64,000 nt of DNA from Elysia crispata. Taxonomy: Eukaryota; Mollusca; Gastropoda; Plakobranchidae. Location: the NCBI GenBank assembly GCA_033675545.1, contig JAWDGP010003874.1:809501-873500 (forward strand). Direction: 5' to 3'. Numbering within the stretch: position 1 is the first letter of the stretch; the number at the start of each line of letters is the position of its first letter. The translations under genes were made by a program, and so were the position numbers. The notes under the pieces are model-generated. The model saw nothing but the letters and a program-made list of their open reading frames with translations, did not search any database and was not told the origin of the DNA. Shown here one piece after another: positions 54,455-64,000 of this stretch.

Positions 54455-56479
54455 TTCCCTGTTTTGACTGCAACCGATTCGAAAAATTCAAAGGTCTACC
54501 TGATAAAAAGCAAAGGAGATGACACACAGCCCACCCTTTGGCCCTTGTCATTTTAGACATTTGTCCGCTGTACCGCAGCGTTTTGTCTGCCAGCGTTTGT
54601 TTTCGTTAAGTCCTAGAGTTGGTCGGTTCAACCGACTTTACAAAGTGATCGGCGTCACTCTGGTTGCAACCGTACCGTTAGCGCCTCAGCAACAACCATT
54701 CGAATCAAAGGTTAATGAGGACACGATCCTTATTTTGTGATTCGAACCGACTGACCCGTCTCATTTCTTTTTTTCGAGGGATGAGTGAGCACTTACTGCA
54801 TAAATACAGGGCAAACTCTGAGATTTGTATAAGCTAGTTTGTATTTATTTTTATCTTTCTAAATCTAGACCTTACACCAAGTTTATTCTTATAGCGGTAG
54901 GCTTTAGATCTAAATAATTACAGCGTTCATCTGCCTTTTTTCCAGTTTCAACATTATTATAACGGTGAATTAAAACGAAAGTAAAAATGTATGTTTATTA
55001 CAACATATTTTAACATAATAATTTTGTGTTGCCTTGAAATTGGGGTACAACACACTGGTCCCAGTGGGGTCTACGATGTAGTGCTCCCAAAAGGCCAGAC
55101 AGCATTAAAAATATAAAACCATAATCAGGATTTCAAAATTTATTAACACCAAAATAGAACTACCCCGGAGAGCCATTGGAGTCAAAGTGACAACCTGGGA
55201 GGAGAAAATGTAGAACAAGATTATAGGGCCTATACCGTACCGGTAGTAAGAATGTAGAACCTAAGTAAACCAAATGGCAAATAAGTAAAAGCATGTTATA
55301 CCATTAAGGAAAAGAATGAAAATTATAGCGTTTCCGACTTCAAATGAGATATTAAATGCAGGCTGTAATTCATAAAGCATACAACAAGGTCAGTACAAAA
55401 GAAAACTGCTGTATGTCATAACTAAAAAATATACGCGTAATTGTTTTGTGCTATGGTGCAAATTTACCGCAACGTGTCCATAATTCAACTGGCAGAGTAT
55501 AAATTATAGACCTCAGCCTTTCCTACAATTCCCCATCAACACTTAATATCTCGCACCAGCTGCTTAAGAGTGTAAGGAAAACCAAATTTATACAGTATAA
55601 CTAAAGGCTTTCTTCCTAGCCTAAACTTCAGCACTAACAGTTTATCTTACAGTCTGTGCTCCATTAATTTATTCTCTCATCTCACTTATACTTCATGCTC
55701 TAGTCTTCAAAGCTACATCAAGCAGATACTTGATCTACCAAACCATCATAGGTAATATACGTAAAATCATCATACCTAAGAAGAGAACATGAATTCAAAA
55801 GAGGATAACCATAGCAGCACAACTTCATGTAGAATAACTCCACTATACTTTATAAAGGATAGTGAAAAGAGAACATTAATTACACGAAGAGTACGAGGAA
55901 CATTGCATGTAGTGATTATTAAAAGCATTATACAAAAAGATAAATTAGAAAATATAAATGCAAGAGATAGTAAATGTAGTAAAAGTGTTAAGAATATAGA
56001 TAAAGAGAGTATCCAGGACACATGCATGAGATAGTGCAATGAAAGCATTAAATACATGATAAAGTAGCTAAACATGATAAACGATACTCAAGAGATAGCA
56101 AATAAGTAAAAGCAACTTGACCCGAGCCCCTAGTGCCAGTCCCAGCGTAATCATATTTCCCACACACAGCCATACACCATTGTAAGGAATACTAAGTGAT
56201 TTCTCAATATGCATTATACAAGAATTTGCTTTTCATTTTTACAATACTATTAGCTTTGTATTTACTCATTTATCAATTTAATTTGTTCTGTAATAAACTT
56301 TCTCCTTTTACTTAGGTGATCATATTTTCCTTACACATTTCTATATGACACTATTTAAAAAACAAACAAAGAACAGCCCTAAACAAAGGAACAAAAAGCT
56401 CTTATTTCTATAATCTTATCTTTGTATCTCCAGCACCACCAGTATAATGTTCCTTCTCTCATTTAGAGGTGGAGGGTCT

Positions 56480-56866
56480 GAATACGTGAATTTTGAAGTA
56501 TGGGTATTGGCAACCAAATTTTTAGGATGAATGAATTTTGAAATATGGGAGTTGGAATCCAATGTTTAGGATGAATGAGTGAATTTTGAGGTATATGGAA
56601 GTTTGAACCCAACGTTTAGGATGAATGAATGAATTTTGAAAAATGGAATCCAATGTTTAGGATAAAAGAGTAAATTTTGAAATATGAGAGTTGGAACCCA
56701 ATGTTTAGGATGAGTGAGTGAATACGGGAGTTGGAACCCAAAATGGAGTATGAATGAGTGAATATTGAAATATAGCAGTTAAAACCAAATTTTTGGGATG
56801 AATGAGTCAATTTTGAAATATGGGCGTTGGAACCCAATGTTTAGGATGAATGCGTGAATTTTGAAG
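56480..56866. repeat. Minisatellite, about 48-bp unit, eight copies
   Basis: Units read GTGAATTTTGAAATATGGGA, GTTGGAACCCAATGTTTAGG, ATGAATGA with small indels. Copies are well conserved across about 390 bp. Confidence 0.9.
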
Positions 56867-57322
56867 TCATACTAAATTTCAACTAGGATCAGAATGACAA
56901 TTAATGAGAAAAAAAAACATGAATATTATAACACTTATCTCCTTTAAGACAACTGAAGAGAAGAGGTGCTGAGCTGTCTTTTTGGGCCGACCTGATAAAA
57001 TGTTGCGATGGATTATTTCATTCCAATCACCGGATACTTTACAACTCCCGCTGTCTTTGGTAAAGCATGAAACTTGTGAAGTTGGACAAACCATAACATT
57101 AAGCTCCTTAAAAACACTCAACAATAATGATTAAGGCGTGTTAGACGAATGTCAAACATAAGTCTCGTTTGAAGCTCCCATTACTGTTCTTAACGGAACA
57201 GGTTGAGTTAAATTTTGGATGATGCTGAGTGCGTCAGTAAGAGGAGCAGATATCGCCGTGGCATCGGCGTCGTTGTAATCGTCATCGTCGACATCATAGT
57301 CATCATCATCCTCACCGGAAGC

Positions 57323-57596
<274 letters not shown>

Positions 57597-58417
57597 GAAA
57601 TACCGTTCCCAGCTTTACGTTGACAGTGCGGCCATGATGGATACAATAAACTGGCCAGATTATCACTGCATATTAGATTGGAGGCACTGATCTAATCAAA
57701 TTAATTTTCTTGCAAAAATCTAAGGAACATTTTCGTAAAAAATAATTATTATAGGCCATTGTTTTAAAATTCAAATCTCATATTATAGTTTTAAAATTCA
57801 TAATTGAAGCTCGCAATTCTTTTAAAAAGTACAGTGAAACACGCAAATAAAATCTTATAAAATGCGCTTTTGAACCACTACAGAAAATTCGATCACTGAG
57901 AAGTCTTATTGAACAGCAGTGACAGTAACACCATAGATCTAGAATTAATTATATTTTACCGCATTTTTTTAAATGAACCGAAACGGCGCTAAGTTACTTT
58001 TGTCACTTGAACTTGTTTGGGCTATTTTTAATAAGCAGTGAAAAAAAAAGTCTTGAAGGTTAAGTTACTCACCCTATATCTACAAAATACTTCAAGAAAC
58101 TTATAATCGGTCACGGTTTGGGAACTAAATGGTGGTGCAATATTCCGATGTTACGTGGTTATGATGAAGAGAAACATTAAATCATTTCAAGCTGTTTTCT
58201 GTGGAGAATTATCCACCCTGACCATGGTATCTATGACAATTAAGGAGAGCGATTTTGTCATATTGATCAGGACTATTCTGATGTAAGTAGTTTTCTAAAA
58301 ATCTGTTTTATTTAGCCCGAAGTGTCGTGTAAAGGAAAAGACTGGATCTTTGACTAGTTGGTTGATATAATCGGTCTCTCATCGAGTGATCTCAGGCCTT
58401 CTCTATCATATCAAAGA

Positions 58418-58727
<310 letters not shown>

Positions 58728-58799
58728 AAGGCCACTGCGTGGATTATAGGACTACTATCGAGAGGGCACGGTAGATTTCGGGGCTGATGGGGTCTTGAT

Positions 58800-59397
58800 T
58801 GAGAAACATTTCTGACAAAATCAGAAGCATCACCGTCTCTGGTGGATTGGAAATAATTAATACTTACATAATGAACTCTTCAAACATCACCGTTTTGAGA
58901 CACAAATCTTACAGCCTAAATAAGACGTTCATAATTATTTTTTGTTTCCCTTTGAATACATTGAAATCTAAAGCTTGTGTTCAACCATTCTGCTCGGAAA
59001 GTGATTGTATTCATATGTTAGCATTAGGAAGGACAAAAATTATTAGTCTCAGGTGTTTTTAGACTTCTCAAAAATTCACACTGCTATGAATATTCATCCA
59101 GATAATTAAACCCAAAACCTGCAATCTGTCCCTTTTCTCGCCGGTAAGTTCAATATTGACCAATCTCTCCAACATCTCAGTTATTAAATCGCCATATTCA
59201 TACATAACTGAAACGAATGATACTTAATGTATTGTAGTCCTGCTGGAGAAATTTTTGGAGCTCGATCTACTGAAGAGATTGATGTCTTTTACAAACGAGT
59301 GGAGAAACGGACTGTGGGTAAAAAAAATATTTCTCAGACTATTGATTTCATGACCGATTCTAAAGACTTTAAACGGGTGATAAACAACTAAATTGAA

Positions 59398-59434
<37 letters not shown>

Positions 59435-61980
59435 CAAACTTTTCGTGCGGACACACGGAATGAGGTTGGTTCCCTTTCACTGGGCCATCTGGCGTCACAG
59501 TCTCTGGGGGAAAAGTGAGATAACGGCGCCAGGCACCTGGCGGCTGTGACCTAATTCGTTTCTGTTTGAGCCTCAGCAGGGACTGACTTGCCTTGCCAAC
59601 AATTGGTAAACATGATCGGCCTCGTTCTCGATATAATACCATCGTTACTCTGTTGATACTGATTGTGATGCGCGGGGTTCGTTTTGTAGCAACGTTCACA
59701 CATTACTTGTAAATACACGTACTCCATATAAATAGATTTAAATATAATGCTCTATTGAAACTTAAGCCCTAGAAATATGTTAAAATAGTTATATTAAAGA
59801 ACCTAACATTGCAAAGGTTTTCACAGCGCCTTGTTCAGTTCCATGATGGAGGAAATTGAAGATGTATTATTAACTCGAAAAGAAAGATAATCAATGGGAA
59901 ATGCATGTGCAAGATTTTTCTAGCACCGACACCCAAAGATTGGCGGTCCCATCCTCTCCAAGAATAATCCCAACCGAACATGGAGGAACCAACTCGGCGT
60001 GAAAATAACGTTTTGAATTTCAAACCTACTTTCCGGTCAGAGTGATAGTCAGCTTCGCCAAGAATTGTCTGCCCTGCAAGAGTAGCTTTATTTTGTTTGG
60101 AGAAAGGGGAGATCAACAAATCAGCTCCATGGTTTTCTTTCTTCTCATTCCGTGCTTATCCTCGCCACTTAAATATTGAGGCTGGGTTGGCCTTATCAGG
60201 CACGTTCGTCACACGGAAATGTTGAAATTCGACAAAAAGCATCTATCTAGTTCAGTGTATAAATGGTAGCTCTGACAACATGGCTCTATTAAACACAGTG
60301 CTGCATAAAGGCATTTATATTATCTATTATCACACATTGCAGTAGTTGTTGATAACCGGATAAAAGTCACAGAAAGAAAGCAATACGTTTCTGTTATCCT
60401 TCGAAAGGTATTCTCACTTTTTTGTGGGCGAAATTTCATTTAATACAGGCTTATGAAGAATTTCTCTAGGTGCTATTGAACTTTGGAAAGTTTGCGAAAA
60501 GAATTCAAGCCCTCCATAAACTTTGCTATAAACATTTGAATTTAAAACAACAAAAGACAAGGGAAATCCTATCAGTAATATCGTTAACAATATTTTCCAA
60601 ACATTGTCAGATTCCAGAAAAAGTGGAAGTACCCACGTGAAAAGTTATTGCCGTAACACCAAAGAAAGTAAAAAGCCGTCTTTACAAAAAATAAATGGGA
60701 AAAAAATCTGAGTTCAACATCCCTACATAAATAGCTTCAGAAAACTTGGAAACATGAATCCTGATTGGAGTGAGAGTAAACCTGAGCGGACACACAACTC
60801 CTACACAGGTAAAAGACACCCAACATCTAGATGAACCATTGCTGCTTTCAAACACTTTTAATTGCCTCAAAAGTTGACATTCCACTGGTGTCAATAGTTT
60901 TCTCAAAGTCCTCTTCCTTAGCTACCCACGGTAGTCCCTGCCAAAAATAGTCCTGTGCCCCAGGCATCGCGAAAAAACCCGGATGCTTCCATCTGTATTA
61001 AAATTTTTTAAGATAACTTTCCAATTCAGAATAAGTAAGAGACACATGTAAGTGAGATATCTGTCAGCCAAAAAAGACATTTATAATCCACAAGAGACAG
61101 CAAAATTATGTAGATTTAATTTATCTTGCCATACTTTAGCAAAATATTTTATCCGTGTGATTAATTGATCGTTCTGGCACAACCTGCTCACAAAGTGATG
61201 TTCTTTGATATCTAACTCTCATCGTCAATCGAAACAAAAAAAAAAAGCTGAGCATGATAGGACCGAAGCCTTCCATGGACAAAAGCATGGTTCAAAGTAA
61301 AACCATTCAGGGAGGGTCCGTGCAGATCTTAGTACAACCAACATTCACGCCACTCGGTGATCAGTGGCGCGGCTCAACAAGCAGAGACTACTAACAGACA
61401 TCGTAGTCTTAGGGGTGCATAAGATTATCAATGGACTAAGAAAACTCGTTCTCAACCCAAAAAGTGTCTTAACCATTGCATTATCACATAAAAATAAAAT
61501 AAATAACAGTTTTCATATTGAATATTCTAAAGGAAAGAGACACATTGTAACATAAAACGATAAAATATTTAGTCTGTGTCTTTCCTAATTTTGTCATGCT
61601 AACTTTTGATATCTCCTTACATGAAAACTGGGATAAGAACTCAACAAACAATGCTGGATTTCAAATCAATCATAGTAAGAAAGAAGAGAAACCTATAACG
61701 GTCCTATATTAACTTTTTTTTTTTGGTGAAATTTCGAAACTTGAAGGTTAAAAGCACAAAGCTTAGTAGATTTTTACGATGATACAACGGATATCTCATG
61801 TATACAAGTCTCTTGAGAAAGATGGCCAATGATTTTAGCCCAATTGAATCTTTAATTAGATTTAGAAATATAGAAAAGCACGACAGACATCTAATCCACC
61901 ACCTCAGTATTTTTCTAAAGTACAAACTAAGAACTAGAGCAAAAAATACTGAGATTCCCACGAGGGAAAGGATGATATGA
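58800..61980. other. No supported gene; A32 run and mixed sequence
   Basis: A 32-base A run at 59399-59430 is followed by about 270 bp of GC-richer DNA, which could be a retroposed insert read on the - or + strand. A 39-residue ATG-initiated minus-strand frame sits at 60848-60967. Nothing else was recognised. Confidence 0.35.
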
Positions 61981-61983
61981 GTT

Positions 61984-61985
<2 letters not shown>

Positions 61986-62070
<85 letters not shown>

Positions 62071-62140
62071 GAGACAGAGACAGAGACAGAGACAGACAGA
62101 GAGAGAGAGACAGAGAGACAGAGAGACAGAGAGAATGAGA
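61986..62140. repeat. (GA)n/(GACA)n microsatellite
   Basis: A GA array (61986-62063) passes into mixed GACA/GAGACA units. It abuts the 3' end of the mariner remnant. Confidence 0.95.
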
Positions 62141-62164
62141 GAGACAGATGGCCATTCTGCCCCG

Positions 62165-63040
62165 TTCTCTTTTTTCATCGATGGAGCTACGTCCCGCGAA
62201 ATGACTTTTCAGAGATCAAAATAAGTCGGAGTTGTAGGGAGCAAGGTCAGGGCTTTGTGGAGGATGTGGAAGAACCTAATGATAGAATCTCTGAAGCCAG
62301 TATGAGTATTGGCTCATCTTTTGCTGTATGCAATGTGATACCTTGTCTCAGACGATCAGGTTATTTTCGGCGTCTAACCTTTTTCAGTGTAATTAATATT
62401 TAAAGGTATCTGATAGCATGTAAACTCTCACCAGTACCACGGGGCAGGGCGACCACGAGTAAAACACTTTTTATGTCCTAAAATACAGTGGCAACGAGTT
62501 TCTTTGAAGACTGTTGATTTTTTTCACTATTTTGGGAGCTGCTTACGATGGGTGATTCTATGACATGATATCTTGCCTTGTCTCTAATGTTGTGAGTTGC
62601 ACGCATATTTCATCTCCTGTTATCAAACTATCCAGAAAAGGTCCACCAGATCGCATTTCACTATCATCACTTCCCACTACTGTCTCCAAACGGTCCCGTT
62701 TTATCATTAATGGCATCTTGAACAGTCAAAGAGCTTGACAAGCTGCTGTTCGCATAACTCTGTGGTTGTCTGTCATTTAGTTTGGGCGCTTAACTTGCCG
62801 ATACTTTCCGGTAAACCAGTTCTTCATACACTATTCTATGAATAGATGTCTTTGGATGATCAAGATCAGTCACTAAATCCTGAATTCTGTATCGCCTCGA
62901 TAAACTCGAGCGATGTTTCCGTCTGCCAAGTCATCTCTCGAGCGTGTTTCCATTGCGTAAAGCCGCAGCTCGATATTTGGTCGTCATGCTGTAAGAATTC
63001 GCAACGCCGTTGTATGGTCTCAGGGAAACTCATTTATGTT
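62165..63040 (-). pseudogene. Decayed mariner transposase
   Basis: On the - strand, in shifting frames, the pieces follow mariner order. IHRIVYEELVYRKVSA lies at about 62795-62850, FLDSLITGDE near 62609-62637 and VATVF, stop, DIKSVLLVVALPRGTG at about 62440-62508. VLPHPPQSPDLAPYNSDLF lies at about 62222-62276, followed by a stop and SLKSHFAGRSS. These match the family's R-K-V-x-A-R-W-V-P, F-L-x-x-I-V-T-G-D-E, TVFWD and SPDLAP boxes. Only the first catalytic Asp (GDE) survives; the H-D-N-A Asp is lost and the third is Asn. Several stops confirm it is dead. Terminal inverted repeats were not found. Confidence 0.8.
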
Positions 63041-63294
63041 AAATCACGCACGGTTTGAGTCAAGCCATAAGCCCCTTTTTCCAGGAATTACACGCGTTCG
63101 CGGCAACACAATCATGCAGTAAGATAATAATATCATCAAGTACAAAGACTGTACTATATGGCAGTCAACATAAACATTCTATCTGAGCGTCGCCGTTTCC
63201 CGGAGTTGTTAATAAATGTACTGATCCCCTTGGCGAAGCGTCAGGCCCATTAATTATTGTCATCGCTCACGTGAGTCCGCCTATGTAAACGCCA

Positions 63295-63590
63295 AACAAC
63301 CTTTTGTGGCCATGTGATGAGAAGAGAGAAACCAGAACATCTTGTGACAACTGGAATGATCGAGGGAAAACACAATAGGGTAGAATAACGTGAAAAGATG
63401 TTGGATGGACTAACAAAGTGGCTCAAAGTAGGAAGAGTGACAGAAGCACTGAAAGCGAAGAGGAACAGAGATGCGTGGAAGGTGAGGATCGTCTACGCTA
63501 AAGAGCATGGCACCAGATTGGTTTTCTTCATGCTGCAAGATTTTGAAATGCCGATGCTCGGTCTCTCATTACCTTACCTTAAAAGTTAGA
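63295..63590 (+). pseudogene. LINE ORF2 C-terminal fragment (better copy)
   Basis: In frame: CGHVMRREKPEHLVTTGMIE, GKHNRVE, a TAA stop, REKMLDGLTKWLKVGRVTEA, LKAKRNRDAWKVRIVYAKEH. It matches the fragment at 20632-20815 and keeps the K/R-N-R-D-A-W-K-V motif missing from that copy. It is the segment after the reverse transcriptase of an endonuclease-type non-LTR element. The interruption before REKML differs between the two copies. Confidence 0.6.
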
Positions 63591-64000
63591 GGAGAAAGAA
63601 CTTATAGATGCTCACTTATGTAATCATGTTTTATCTGTGTGTCGCCTTTTACTCGTATGTTTATGACAAAGATAGAGACCTCCTTAGCGGAGTGTCAGAC
63701 GCATTAACTGACTCTGGCGCGCTTCTATGGTCTATGTAAAGCCGCATGAGGGATTATACAAGCAAGCACCAAAACTTGATCTTTGCATGATCAAAACCTG
63801 ACCGCCGAGTCTTGAACAGATAGTATCCCTGGTAGCCTACCTTTGTTTTTTTTCCTCGTGACATTCTAACCATAAACGGCAACAATTTCGTTCAGATCTT
63901 TTTTTTTTTTTTGTTGTTCTTGTTGTTGGAAAGTTGGCTCTAGATCTAGTATGTAGAAATAAGATCACATCTGGTATCTCTAACTTTGACCAGTTCTCTG

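Larger units (their letters stand above)
51294..56478. other. Region upstream of the found exons; no supported gene
   Basis: Holds a CT run (51366-51402), an AGATCT hexamer cluster (53505-53560) and the C/CTC/CT array at 54319-54451. The 54.1-54.75 kb part is richer in CG dinucleotides than the rest of the window and could be a promoter region, but I see no supported exon. Confidence 0.4.

Noticed and set aside
54100..54750. CpG-island promoter
   Set aside because: CG dinucleotides are only modestly enriched and no first exon could be tied to it; kept only as a remark.
56879..57124. Minus-strand 81-residue frame as an N-terminal exon of the central gene
   Set aside because: It lacks a convincing donor at its left end (only TCAG|GTCGGC inside it) and its phase does not fit the exon at 51072.

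Overview
The window looks like nuclear DNA of a metazoan, most likely a heterobranch gastropod mollusc. The support is AT-rich intergenic DNA, GT-AG introns, long GA/TA/TAG microsatellites, tRNA-derived SINEs, decayed LINE, mariner and hAT copies, and very frequent AGATCT/CTAGATCTAG hexamers, which I associate with gastropod genomes. The taxon is an inference. No bacterial-style genes, operons or CRISPR arrays are present.

Left end, + strand: positions 1115-5976 are one very large last coding exon (about 1,619 residues). It begins at a clear 3' splice site and ends in a stop codon. The acidic/basic start, the Q/P/G/M-rich middle and the C-terminal box ending in a D-I-x-x-Y-V-x-x-x-E pattern fit the chromatin remodelling factor RSF1. 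The N-terminal WHIM/PHD half would lie upstream of base 1. A long AT-rich 3' UTR probably follows, to a polyadenylation signal near 10.77 kb.

Centre, - strand: a multi-exon gene occupies about 16.4-51.3 kb and is read right to left. I assembled 15 coding exons from splice sites; all but two junctions agree in reading phase. The two exceptions (between 31.5 and 28.5 kb, and between 22.3 and 17.0 kb) imply unlocated exons. The order and spacing of helical segments, a W-E-K-G-P-P-P box, an L-S-L-P-F-T-I...A-I-V-W box and a following E-P box recall the coiled-coil/DNA-binding/linker core of STAT transcription factors. No STAT SH2 domain was found. I therefore report it as an unrecognised gene with a tentative STAT-like core. 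Its 5' end was not located and is presumably right of 51.3 kb.

Right end (51.3-64 kb): no confident exon. It holds microsatellites (a TAG array of about 70 units at 57.4 kb; compound TA/GA/GACA arrays at 58.4 and 62.0 kb), a 48-bp minisatellite at 56.5 kb, a decayed mariner transposase (- strand, 62.2-63.0 kb) and a LINE ORF2 3' fragment (63.3 kb).

Repeats elsewhere: a second LINE fragment at 20.6 kb, three tRNA/SINE-related pieces (19.0, 19.4 and 23.7 kb), a hAT-type transposase remnant inside an intron (32.1-33.1 kb), a short GC-richer repeat family (20.0, 26.4 and 34.4 kb), and several minisatellites (8.9, 14.7/16.0, 24.7, 39.6 and 44.3 kb).
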